NCBI GenBank assembly: GCA_033085395.1
Contig: JANQBS010000414.1
Location: forward strand, 1 to 26,443
DNA: 26,443 bases
DNA from: Xanthoparmelia taractica
Lineage: Eukaryota > Ascomycota > Lecanoromycetes > Lecanorales > Parmeliaceae
Reading direction: 5' to 3'
The translations under genes were made by a program, and so were the position numbers. Positions 1 to 10,904 of the stretch are shown here, in pieces. The stretch's first letter is position 1. Each line of letters begins with the position of its first letter. The notes beneath the pieces were generated by a model. It saw nothing but the letters and a program-made list of their open reading frames with translations, was not told where the DNA came from and did not search any database.

Positions 1-84
1 TATTAGTTAGAATATTAGTTAGAATATTAGTTAGAATATTAGTTAGAATATTAGTTAGAATATTAGTTAGAATATTAATTAGTA
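1..84 (-). repeat. 12-bp tandem repeat in the 3' UTR of gypsy copy A
   Basis: Six exact copies of the unit TATTAGTTAGAA (1-72) are followed by one degenerate copy (73-84). The array starts at the window edge, so more copies may lie to the left. The reverse complement of the same unit occurs about 2.7 times at 15193-15224 in copy B, at the matching place between the end of gag-pol and the 3' LTR. It is therefore a minisatellite internal to the retrotransposon that differs in copy number between the two copies. Confidence 0.95.
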
Positions 85-120
85 AACAAATATCTTCTTT
101 TAATAATCACATTAACGTTA

Positions 121-3100
121 TCAAGTAAAGGAGAATATATCTCGATTCATAATACTCGTTAAACGTTTAATTACAGCGATAATAGATATTTAGCTCACAA
201 AGATATTAATAAAGTAGCGATATTATGCTTTTTAAGACAATTTCTTCCCCTTTCTAGCTATAAAGACGGAGATAAAATTAATATAGATATAATAGCTCGA
301 ATTCTAGCTACTTTCTTCTTATATTTCTTTATTAAGTTAAAAGCGTTATTAAGATCCTTAATATTATATTACTAATTATATTACTAATTATATTATTTTT
401 ATCTTATTAAATATTCTATAATTAAATTATATTCTTTCTTAATAATTTGTTTATTAAGAAGTTATTTAATGTTTAAATTAATAATATTATCTTTATTAAT
501 AGAAATAAATAAGATATATTAAGATCGAGAGCGTTAAAAAGAATTATTTTATAATATAAGATAAGACTTCAATTATACTATCGTAAAGATAAGATAAACT
601 CTTTATTCTATAGAAATAATAATAAGTTTATAGATAAGTTTATCTACTTTATTTAGCACCTAAAAAGAATTAATATATTATTATAATAGCTTATTAATAA
701 TATTAAGAATAAAGGAAATCTTATAGTCTTTATATAGTCGAAGAAGCGTTTATTCTCTCACTCTAAGAAATATTAATTAATACTTTCTATCGTAATAAAA
801 TTTATTAAACATTTAAGTAAAATTAATAATATCTTTAATTATAATTCGTATAAAGATATAATCGATTTTAGTTAACAAACGAAGCAAATTTAAAGATCTA
901 TTTAAAGTAAAATTATAGATTACTTCGCTCGATATAATTCTATTCTTAAAAGAGGCGAAGTTATTTAAAAAAGTCTATATTTATAATAGAACTTTCGACT
1001 ATAAAGAAGATCTATTAAGAGTATACACGAAGTATTTTAAAGCTATCTTAGTAATTTAATTAGTATATCTACTCGCGTTATTAATCTACGAATAATAGAC
1101 TATTAAATAAAGTAGAGAAATCTTTAATAATTTAAAAAGCGATTTTTAGAGCTTCGAAAGAAATTTCTTATCTCGATCGCTAATAATAATTTTTAAGATT
1201 TCTTAATTAATAAGATTAAGTCGATTTAAAAGTGCTTTTGTTTAGTTAAGTACTTTCTAAATTAATTTACTAGAAATTAATTAAATAGCTTTTATAAACT
1301 TATAGATAATAGATATAATATAATTTAATCTATTTAATAGAGATAATATTAGAATAAAGTTAATAATTAGAGTGTAAAAAGGCACGGGCGGAGATAAGAT
1401 TAATTATAAATTATCGTAAGATACGTGCCTCCTTGTCTATAGCACTAAACACTCTAGATAATATCAAATAAAGTCTCGTAAGTACTTTATAATTTTATGA
1501 ATATATTATAATAATATAACGATTTCGTAGCATCTCTAAAAGCTAGAATATTCTTTCTTATATATTAGAGTAAGAATATCTTTTATTAACAAAGAGGAAA
1601 TATAAAGTTATTATTATTTAATAGTTCTATTAATATAAAAGATAAGATCTCGCTACATTTCGTAAATATGTTCTAGCTATAGACTTTATTATTCTTAATT
1701 TTCTTTCGGTTAAGGAAAAAAATAAGAATTAATATCGATAGCAAAGAGATGCTTTTCTTATACGAAAGATAAAGATACTACGTTCTCGCTAGCTAGACTA
1801 TTATTAATATTAAGCTATATAAAGATTCTTTTTTAATAATTATCTTATTAATAACCTTAAATATACTTTTCATAAAATAAAGTACTTATTTCTATTAAGC
1901 TTACGGTGAAAATATTAATATAGAGAGTATTTAACTTCGAATAATAATAAGATAGCGAATTATCTCTATTTAGACTTATAAGCCTTAATAGAGCATTAAA
2001 TATAATATGCTCTTTGCTAGATTTGTGAGAGATAGCTAAATTAAACTATCTTAAGAATTAAGTAGCCCGAATTAAACGAATATTTATTCGCATTATTAAT
2101 ATAATTGAAATAATCGAATTTTGCTTCATAATATTAATAATAATTAGAGTAATCGATTCATATTCTCACGAGATACTTTAAAGATTTAATTATATATCTT
2201 ATTTTCTTCAAATATTAAATAAGATTAATAATCTCTAATTTTATAGATTAATAATTTCTTTCTACTATAGTTAGAAGCCTTGATAGAAAAAGAATAAACT
2301 TCGTTTCTACACGAGAAGATTATTTATTATTTTTATATTTATTCTTGCTTTTATATATATCTAATTTAATATAAAAGACTATCATCTTAAAACTAAACTC
2401 TTTTAATATATTTAAGTTAACTTATAAAGTTCGAGTATTATTAAAATATATTAGAATTATTAATTAAAATAATACTTCTTAAAGAAGCTAAAAAGAAGTT
2501 AATTGCTTCTCTAACGCTATAGATAGTTTTATTTTAAAAAATAGTATTCGAGCTCTTTTAAAGTGCTAAGATATTATAAATTTTAAAATAGCTTTAAGCT
2601 TATCTTTTAATAAAATCAAGTTAAAAGAATTAATTTTTCTATTTAATAAATTAGCGTTTAAATATCTTAAAAAAATCTTTATAAAAGAAATAGTAATATT
2701 AAATCTTACGAAAAGCTTAAATAGCTAACGAAGATCTTATAAATATTATTGAAATATTTTAATATTAATAATTATATTATTAACGTAGACTTTTACGTTA
2801 GAAATATATCGCAAAATCTTATTAATTTAACGTTAAATATAGATAATCGAATTTATATAACTTATAATAGAAACATTAAAACTTTCTTAACTCTTATAAC
2901 TTACAATAGTCTATATATAGCGATAATTAAAATGCACTCGCTATTAACAGAAAAACGATATAATATCGATTACTAAAATAAAATTATAATTAATTAATAT
3001 CTTAATTATATTTTATTAAAGAGGTACTAAATATATATCTCGAAGTAATAAATTATTTAAATCTTAAATATTAATTATCGATCTTTTCTTAATAATATTA

Positions 3101-6100
3101 TTAGATAATATTTTTTCTATAACGAATATCGAATAAAAGATGAGTATAGAATCTTTAGTTTATTTAAGTCTTTTCTATTCGTATAGCTTATTAAAGACTT
3201 TAGTAATTACTTCTTAATCTCGTATATCTAAAAAATAGATTTTTACTTTTTTATTAATCTTAATTTATTAGTTTTTTCTTAATAAAAGCTTTATTTATTT
3301 CTCTTCTAATATTTTAATAAAGTCGATATCTTATTAGATCTATAGAAATTCGTTAATTAAATCAACTAATATAACTCTAGTCTATATATTTTCAAAAATC
3401 ATAATTTTATTTAATAGCTTATTTTCTTTAATTAATAAGAGAGTTAATTAATTTAAGCTCAAGTTTATACTTAAATTCATAACTATTTTTATTAAGACGA
3501 ATTTAGATTCGATATTAATTTAAAAGCAATTCTCGTAATTTATTTCGAGAATATTTTTAAGCTTTAATTTCCTTAAAATTAAATAGATATATTAAACTTA
3601 TTTCGAATTAGAATTTTAATTATTGTATAATCAATTAAATAAGCGAATATTATTAAATTCGTTTACACTACTAACTCGAATAAGAAATTATAATCGTTAT
3701 ATAGATTAATTTCTTTAATTAATAGAATTATCTCGCTGTGCGAAAATATAAAAATAAATAATTTAATATAAATCTTTCTTCGAATAAATTCGCCTCGAGA
3801 TCGAATAATAATATTAATCGTAATACTATAATTATTAATTCTTACTTTCTTATTAACTACATTAATAATAATCTCTTTAAACCCAATAATATTATTTTTA
3901 ATAAGCATTTTAATACGTAAGTTATTTACAATATATAATTTTCTACGTAGATATGCGAGCACTTTTCGATCTTGATTATCAATTTTAGAAAAATAGATAT
4001 CTTATATAATATACTCCGAAGTCTTATACTTAAAAGCATCGACTTTACGCACTCGCAAAGATATTATTATCTTAAAGATAGCTATATTTAAAACTTTATT
4101 CTTTTAATTAGTAGAATCGAGTTTAACTTTAATTATAGCGTAAGTCTAACTTCGAAAAATAAATCTCTTTCCTAAATTCTAATTAGAAGCGATAAACTTA
4201 ATAATTTTTAAGTTTTTATTAGCGGAGTTAGACGATTTTATAACCTACTCCTCGAAGTTAGAAGAATTAAAAAACTTTATAAATTACTTCTTAGAATTAG
4301 AAGACTTTACTAATACTACTTCGTTAATATAAACGTGCTTCTTAAAATAAACACGTAAATACTTATATAATTTAATCTTAAATAAGAAGGATTTCTAATA
4401 ATTTCGATAATAGATTTCGATTCTTATAAAGTTAATAAACTAATTATTAGATTATATAAAAAGCTTAGAATTATACTTAGAATTAATATAATATATCTTA
4501 TTTTTATATTAATCTTCGTCTATAAAGTAAGAGTGTTTAATATTAATATTTTCTTTCTAATAATTCGAATCTTAAGCTTATTTATCGTATTCCCTATTTT
4601 CATTAATAGTAGAGATTTAATAAATAACTACTTTTAAACAATGTGTAGTATTAAATTAAGATCTTTAATTACTTTATTAAAAATCTTAAATTAATCTTAA
4701 AGGAAACTACTGCTAATTATTAAATAAAGATCGATTCAAGATTAAATTTAATATATTTAAAGCGGCGATTTATAAGAATTAATAAGGCTAAGCGTTTTGC
4801 TATAAATTTAAATAAGTATTTTAATTATTAAATTAACGAAGAAATAATTAAGCTAATAGAGCGTTTAAGAACTAAGTTAATTTAGCGTTTTAATTTTTAT
4901 ATTAATTGTTAAATTAGCGAAAAGACTACTAAAAGTAAGGTCCCTAATATTAATTATTAGGATCTATACTTTGCTAAGGCCGAAATTATTAAGAAGAAAA
5001 TTGCTATTATAAACGAGGTTAATACTAATTAAAAATATCTTTATTATTATTACTCTAATTTTAAGAAAAACGATTCTAAGAAGATCTTATAGAAAATCTA
5101 TATATTCTCGAATTATATTTACTTGCATTAATTCATTAATTATGTTTAAGGTTATTTATCTTCTCAAGAAAATTATGCAAGATAATTTAATTCTTTAATC
5201 TTCTTAAGTCACGTCTTAGCTTGATATTTAAATTATAATAAATTATATTAAGCTAATTTTTAATACTAATTAAGTCGATATCTTTCAAAATATATAAGAT
5301 TTTTTATATATACTTTCGAGATTTTCTTTCACTAATAATATTTCCTAAAATATATCTTTCTTTCAATAACGAATTAATCGTTCGATTAGTATTCTCTCTC
5401 ACTTATTTAATTTATTCTTAAATTTTATAAGACGCTTATTATTATTAAAAAATTCACTTAATTATTATTTAAACGTAGATTTATTAAAATAAGTTCAAAG
5501 GTTTATACGAACGAGCTTATTACCTTTAATACTAGCCACGTTATAAGTATACTTCAAAAATAAATATATATCCCAAAAGTAGATCTCTTTTAATATATAC
5601 TTTATTAAAGAAACATCGAAAGTTATCGACTTATCCTTATATATCGGGTTAAAAAATCTTATATTACTAGTATTTTATCTACTAATCGATATAGTTTCTA
5701 CTATAATATTAATAATATTCTATTCTAGCGATTCTCGCTTATTAGGCGATTTAGATATACTACGTAGAAGATCTTATAAAATAATTTATTATTACTATAA
5801 AAAGCCGATATTCTATTAATTAATATTATTATTTTTAGCTATATTAAAGTTATTAAAAATATCTCTAAAAGTAGAATTTATACTTAAATTTAAAGTAGAA
5901 TTCGATATAGAATTCGAATTAAAATTAACGAAATTCGTAATAGTTAAATTATTAAAATTAAAATCAATAACGAGGAAATTCTTAATAGAAGAATTGTTAA
6001 TAATAGAACTTTTTAAAGACGAAGAATAAGATATATCGCCAATAAAAGAAGATTCTCTTAATCTTTTTAATAATTAAACATTAATCTTAAATCTTATTAA

Positions 6101-6378
6101 AATAATCTTAAAAATTAATTAATTAAGTATTTAGCTAATAGATTAATTTAATACCTTAATAAATATAAAACGAGCTTTTACACCTACGTTACGAGCTAAT
6201 AAAGCTATTTCTTTTATAATCTCTAAAGATCTAAAATTAATCTTAACGATATCGAAAATAAATTACTTAATATTATCGAAGATAAGACTAATCAAGACGT
6301 GCTCGAAGTATAGAAATTCGTTTATTTAAAAGGCTAAAATAATAATAATTCGAGAAATAGAATTTAGAGCTAACGAAG
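121..6378 (-). pseudogene. Gag-Pol polyprotein of gypsy copy A, destroyed
   Basis: Read on the minus strand this is the counterpart of the better preserved gag-pol of copy B. Recognisable pieces are the protease-to-RT linker (3663-3962, open for 99 codons), the RT active-site motif reading Tyr-Val-Asn-Asn near 2783-2805 where the family has YVDD, and the chromodomain near 370-490 with both cage tryptophans and several glutamines turned into stops. The frame ends with TGA TAA at 118-123, aligned with TAA TAA in copy B, so TGA is probably the original stop. The start is uncertain and was placed by alignment with copy B. Stops are dense and there are length differences relative to B, so no product is possible. 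The original role was capsid formation, reverse transcription and integration. Confidence 0.85.
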
Positions 6379-6918
6379 CTAGAATAATAGACTTAATAGC
6401 AGTCTTCTTAATAACGAAATAGAATAATAATAATTTTCTTAATAACGAAGAGATAGTATTATATTAATAAGAAGGATTTTTTTATTAATAAAGATATATA
6501 TTATAAGAATTAAAGTTCTCTTCTATTATGTAATTAATAATATAATATTTCCCTTCTTTTCTTTTCAATTACAGCAAGAATAATAAAATAAGTAACTCAA
6601 AAGGGGCGGTAACGTACTTGAAAGATAGTAATATTACCTATAATAGTAATAATATAGTAATATAGCAATATAGTAATACAGCAATATAGTAATAATAGTA
6701 AGTTTGAGAAAGATAAGTTTAATAAGTTTTAACGAACTCAGTGAGATTTCGACCATTCAAATAAGAATTTCGATAATTTTATATACGAATCTCATTAGAC
6801 AGAATACAGTTCTTCGCGGATCAACGAATATAATAAGTATAAATCAAGCAATAATGAAGTAATAATAAAGAATCTCCTGAAATAGCTAATAGCAGCTATT
6901 TGGGCGTTGCTTCTATAC

Positions 6919-7087
6919 TATAATAGCAAAAGAGATATATTCAAACAGTCAGACCGTTAAGTGTCTAATTCTTAATTATTCTAAGTTAGAAAATTCTATC
7001 TAAGCCAGGGCCAGCCAAGCACTTTCCCTTAGCCAAGCACTTGCCTTAGCCAATCTTGATTGGCTTGGCAAGTGCGATTTCGTGACA
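6919..7087 (-). repeat. 5' LTR of gypsy copy A (169 bp)
   Basis: On the minus strand it begins TGTCACG (7087 to 7081) and ends at TATTATA, where the intact family end is CTGTTACA. It aligns throughout with the B LTRs and with the solo LTR. It is 21 bp longer than the B LTRs because the segment AGCCAAGCACTT is present twice in tandem (around 7012-7052). It contains a hairpin: GCACTTGCC at 7037-7045 pairs with GGCAAGTGC at 7067-7075, with further pairing inside through GCCAATC and GATTGGC. Confidence 0.92.
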
Positions 7088-7940
7088 CGAAAGCTAAGAA
7101 AGATTATTGAAGTCTAAAGAGATAGAATTTAGAATAAGATATAATCTCGCTATTAAATAATTAATAGAATCTTAATTTAAAAAAATAATCTATAATTCGA
7201 TAAATAAACTATTTATATAAATCTCGCTAAAATTAAAAACTTAGCTTTTATATAATTACGAATAGAGAAGATTAAATTAAAATAATTTCTATATTTACGT
7301 AGAATTTTATATATTTAAATAACTAGCTATTTATATAATTAAAGATAATAAGATATTAAATATATCTTTATATTCTATTTATTATTTTAATATTATTAAC
7401 TTGAATTAATTAAAATAATAGAATAAATAATCTATATAAGATATTTATTATCTTTAAGAAAGTTAAGATCGCTATTTCATAATTAATATAAATAGTTCTC
7501 TTAGAATAATACTTGTTAATAAGCGAATAGCTCTATAAAAGATAAAGCTTATTATAATCTATAAAACTCTTTCTTATATTTTTATTATAAAAGCTTTTTT
7601 AATACGTATAATAACTATTTAATCTTAAAGCTCTTAAAATAATATTAAAGTATATATATTTAATATTTTTATCGCGAAGAATAATAAGAGTTTATACTCT
7701 ATAATAATAGTATTACTAAAGATTTCTCTTATTATAATTATTAAGATATAGCTTATAATTAATCTTAATTACTTAAGTAGATATATATATATATATTAAT
7801 ATAATATTACTAGCGTAATATTAAGAGATATTTAAGTATACTTTTTCTTTATATTTTATTTTATTTTTTCTTTCTTTTTATACTTATCTTATATATATAA
7901 TCTTAATTATAATTTATAGAAAGAATAAAATATTTATTAT
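7088..7940. other. AT-rich spacer between the two gypsy copies
   Basis: These 853 bases separate the 5' LTR of copy A from the 5' LTR of copy B. I see no gene, no protein motif in any frame and no RNA gene. It holds a short TA run near 7780-7796. It is as AT-rich as the rest, so it is probably older repeat DNA that was mutated or caught by mutation spreading from the elements. Its last five bases, ATTAT (7936-7940), are the left target duplication of copy B. Confidence 0.7.
7936..7940. repeat. Left target-site duplication of gypsy copy B
   Basis: ATTAT directly precedes the 5' LTR and is repeated exactly after the 3' LTR at 15565-15569. A 5-bp duplication is usual for Ty3/gypsy integrases. 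In such AT-rich DNA a chance match is possible, but it falls exactly at both LTR ends defined independently by alignment. Confidence 0.8.
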
Positions 7941-8088
7941 TATCACGAAATCGCACCTACTAAGCCAATCAAGATCGGCTAAGGCAAGTGCTTAGCAGAC
8001 TAGCCCTAACTTAGATAGAATTTTCCAGCTTAGAATAATCAAGAATTACACACTCACTTGACTAATCATATACTCCTTTACTATTATA
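7941..8088 (+). repeat. 5' LTR of gypsy copy B (148 bp)
   Basis: It begins TATCACGAAATCGC and ends CTATTATA; the intact family ends are TGTCACG and CTGTTACA, as seen in the solo LTR at 20200-20346. It aligns end to end with 15417-15564, with the differences mainly C/T or G/A. The hairpin-forming arms near the 5' end are partly preserved (GGCAAGTGC). Confidence 0.94.
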
Positions 8089-8702
8089 ATATAATAGCAA
8101 CGTCAAATAGCTATTATTAGCTATTCCAGGAGATTCTTTATTATTACTTCATTATTATTACTTAATTAGTACTTATTATAGTCGTTGAAATAACTCTTCT
8201 CCGCGAAGAACTATATTCTATCTAATAAGATTCGTATACAAAATTATTAAAATTCTTACCCGAACGATCGAAATCTTACTAAGTTCGTTATTAAATTTAT
8301 CTCTCTTATCTTTCTCACACTCACGATTATCACTATTATTACTATAACTTACTATATTATTATATTACTATATTGCTGCTGTTATAGATAATATTACTAT
8401 CGTTTTAAGCACGTTGCCGCTCTTTTAAGCTATTTACCTTACTATCTTTACTATAAAAGAAAGGAAATACTACACTATTTAATTGCATAATAAGAGAGAA
8501 CTTTAATTCTTATAATATATATCTTTATATTAATAAAAAAACCCTATCTCTTTATTATTAAGAAGATTACTATTATTCTAGCTCTATTAGCTCTAAATCC
8601 TATCTCTCGATTATTAATATAATACTATCTCTTCGTTATTAAGAAGACTATTATTATCTTATTTCCGTTATTAAGAAGATTATTACTATTATTATTCTAG
8701 CT
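8089..8702 (+). other. 5' leader of gypsy copy B, no recognisable PBS
   Basis: This is the untranslated leader between the LTR and the first recognisable Gag sequence. It starts ATATAATAGCAACG; copy A has GTATAGAAGCAACG at the same place. Neither begins with the TGG expected of a tRNA primer binding site. It contains an AT- and ACT-rich simple stretch (about 8325-8400) also present in copy A (6640-6710), and the start of a tandem duplication described separately. The real Gag start codon may lie here but cannot be fixed, because RIP turns ATG into ATA. Confidence 0.6.
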
Positions 8703-8726
8703 TCGTTAGCTCTAAATTCTATCTCT
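8555..8726 (+). repeat. Imperfect tandem duplication at the start of gag, copy B
   Basis: A segment of about 53 bp beginning TTATTAAGAAGATTA and containing CTAGCT and AGCTCTAAAT occurs at 8555-8607 and again, slightly diverged, at 8668-8726, an offset of 113 bp. Copy A (around 6330-6480, minus strand) has sequence matching the second unit and the part between, but not the first unit. The extra unit therefore seems to be a gain in B or a loss in A. Confidence 0.65.
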
Positions 8727-9011
8727 TAAGATACTATTATTTTAATCTTTTAAATAAACGAATTTCTATATTTCGATTACGCTTTTATTAGTCTCGTTAT
8801 CGAGAATATTAAATAATTTATTATCGATATCGTTAAGATTAATTTTAGGCCTTTAAAGATTATTAAAAAAGTAACTTTATTAATTCATAACGCACGTGTA
8901 AGAGCTTATTTAATATCTATATCTATTAAGATATTAAATTAATCTACTAGCTAAGCACTTAATCGATCGATTTTTAAGGTTACTCTAATTAGATTTAAGA
9001 CTAATATTTAA

Positions 9012-10019
9012 CTATTAAGAAGATTAAGAGAATCTTCTTCTACTAATAATATATCTCGTTCTTCGTCTTTAAGAAGTTCGGCTAGAAATTCTTCTATTAT
9101 CGATAATTTTTTTATTAGAAATCCTTTCGTTACTAGCTCTAATTCTAATAATTTAATTATCTTAAATTTCATTAATTCTAATTCGAATTCTACTTTAAAC
9201 TTAAGCATAAATTCTACTTTTAGAGATACTTCAAATAACTCTAATATAACTAAAAATAATAATATCAACTAATAGAATATCGACTTCTCATAGTAATAAT
9301 AAACTACTCTATAAGATCTTCTACGTAGCGTATCTAAATCGCCTAATAAGCGAGGACCGTCAGAATAGAATAGTATTCAAGCTATAATAGAAACTGCACT
9401 AGTTAGTAGATGAAATGCTAGAGATATAAGATTCTTTAACTTAATATATAAGAATAAGTTAATGGCTTTCGATATTTCTTTAATGAAGCATATATTAAAG
9501 AAAATCTACTTTCGAGATGTGCATTTATTTCTAAAGTATACTCGTAACGTAGCTAGCATTAAGAGTAATAAGCTCGTTCGTATAAACCTCTAAATATATT
9601 TTAAAAGATCTACTTTAAAACAATAATTAAGCGAGCTTTCTAATAATAATAAGCGTCTAATAAAGCTCGAAAATAAATTAAATAAGTGAGATAAAATATT
9701 AATAGAACGATTTAAAGCATCTATTAATATAATGATTAATTCTTTATTAAAGAAGAGATATACTTTAAGAGATACTATTAATAAGAGAAAGCCTTAAGAA
9801 TACGCATAAAAGATCTTTCGTGCTTCGAAAGATATCGACTTAATTAACGTTAAAAATTAACTTGATATAATCTATAATAACTTAAATATTAAGCTAAGAC
9901 GTAACTTAAGAAGATTAAAGAATCGAATTATCTTATATAATTTTCTTAAGAAAATGAATAATCTTAAACATAATTAATGAATTTATGTAAATAGATATGA
10001 TTCGAGAATATAGAGATTT
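9012..10019 (+). other. Gag region of copy B: Ser/Asn-rich arm and capsid-like part
   Basis: In the gag-pol phase, 9012-9269 is almost free of stops and rich in Ser, Asn, Arg and Thr (for example RESSSTNNISRSSSLRSS), suggesting a disordered N-terminal arm. From about 9390 to 9990 follows a helical, charged stretch containing RYTLRDTINKRKP and NIKLRRNLRRLKN, which resembles the capsid part of retrotransposon Gag proteins of fungal gypsy elements. The match is by recognition of general pattern only. Stops occur at likely Gln and Trp codons, including two adjacent ones near 9978 that probably replace a Trp-Trp pair. Confidence 0.65.
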
Positions 10020-10700
10020 TCTTCTTCTTCGGGGAATATCTTTTCTTCTTAAAATTGTTCTTCTTAAGATCGAAGTAATAATAATAAAAATATTTCTAAT
10101 TAGTATCAATCTTATTTATAATCGTAATCTTCTTAATAATTTTAATTTCGATCTTAATAAAGTGTAGATTCTAATAATTAATATTAGCGGTCTTACTTTT
10201 AATAGCGTTAAATTAATAATTAATATAAGAATTAAAACGCTTAATTAACTTAATTATTAAACGCTTTATTAACTTAGTTATTTTCTCGCTAATTTAATAA
10301 TTAAAATACTTATTTAAATCCGCAGTAAAACGCTTAAATGCCTCGTTAGTCTTTATAAATCGTCGCTTTAAACGTATTAAATTTAATCTCAAATTGATCT
10401 TTATTTAATAATTAATAATAGTAGTTTTCTTTAAAATAAAATTAAAGCAACTAAAGGTCTTAATTTAATGCTATAAATCGTTTAAAAATAGCTATTTATT
10501 AAATATCTATTACTAACGAAAATACTAAATATAATAAATAAGCTTAAGATTCGAACTATTAGAAAGAAAATACTAATATCGAGTACTCTTACTTTATAGG
10601 CGAAGATTAATATAAAAATAAGATATATTATACTAATTTCGAGTATAATCCTAAGCTTTCTATATAGATAAATAATAATTAGTTTACTAACTTTATAAAA
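10020..10700 (+). other. Gln/Asn-rich linker between Gag and protease, copy B
   Basis: In the gag-pol phase this stretch is packed with TAA and TAG codons separated by Ser, Asn, Arg and Tyr codons. Since RIP converts CAA and CAG to TAA and TAG, the simplest reading is an ancestral Gln- and Asn-rich, probably disordered, linker. The last part (about 10540-10700) is instead acidic and Tyr-rich (NIEYSYFIGED, YYTNFEYN). No other frame or strand gives a convincing protein here. Confidence 0.6.
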
Positions 10701-10712
10701 ATCGAAACCTAC

Positions 10713-10778
10713 TGCCGCAACTATTAGAAGTCCTTCTTATTTAAGATTAAACTATATAAGTATTTGCATATTAACTGC
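10713..10778 (+). other. C2HC zinc-finger motif before the protease, copy B
   Basis: The codons read Cys (10713), x2, Tyr (10722, from Cys by TGT to TAT), x12, Tyr (10761, from His by CAT to TAT), x4, Cys (10776). With these two transitions reversed in thought, the spacing is C-x2-C-x12-H-x4-C, a classical single zinc finger, not the CCHC knuckle of retroviral nucleocapsid. In the polyprotein it takes the place of the usual nucleocapsid knuckle, directly after the Gln-rich linker and before the protease, so a nucleic-acid binding role is inferred. Confidence 0.55.
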
Positions 10779-10904
10779 TTTGAGAAGCACGTTTATATTA
10801 ACGAAGTAATATCTACAAAGTCTTTCGCTAATAATTAATTAAAAATTATTAAGTTTATCGCTTCTAATTAGAATTTAAGAAATAATTTTATTTTTCGAAG
10901 TTAA

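Larger units (their letters stand above)
1..7087 (-). mobile_element. Ty3/gypsy chromovirus copy A, RIP-degraded, 3' end outside window
   Basis: This retrotransposon lies on the minus strand. Its 5' LTR is at 6919-7087, and the internal region runs leftward and leaves the window before the 3' LTR. The whole length aligns, as reverse complement, with copy B at 7941-15564; matching landmarks include the 12-bp repeat (1-84 and 15193-15224) and the motif block around 1380-1450 (13780-13850 in B). It is shorter than B over the comparable internal span by roughly 270 bases, so it carries deletions, and it has more stop codons than B. The five bases outside the LTR are CGAAA (7088-7092); the partner target duplication cannot be seen. 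Confidence 0.92.

Noticed and set aside
2749..2976. Open frame of 75 codons on the plus strand
   Set aside because: It lies antisense to the RT part of gypsy copy A, whose minus-strand reading shows the Tyr-Val-Asn-Asn motif. Its composition is mostly Ile, Asn and Tyr, as expected of random AT-rich DNA.
3663..3962. Possible independent small gene on the minus strand
   Set aside because: It is clearly the same protein segment as 11190-11531 in copy B, that is, the protease-RT linker of gag-pol. It has no start signal of its own.
6640..6710. CRISPR-like short repeats (AATATAGTAAT and variants)
   Set aside because: The units are short, variable and without unique spacers. It is a simple-sequence stretch in the leader of the gypsy element, present also in copy B at about 8325-8400.
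7013..7087. tRNA gene or rho-independent terminator suggested by the GC-rich hairpin
   Set aside because: The stem has no cloverleaf and no T-run, and the same hairpin is found in all LTRs of the family, so it belongs to the LTR.
9008..9268. Open frame of 86 codons on the minus strand, rich in Leu, Glu and Phe
   Set aside because: It is the complement of the Ser/Asn-rich Gag arm of copy B, which is in phase with the rest of gag-pol. The regular pattern is the mirror of that composition.
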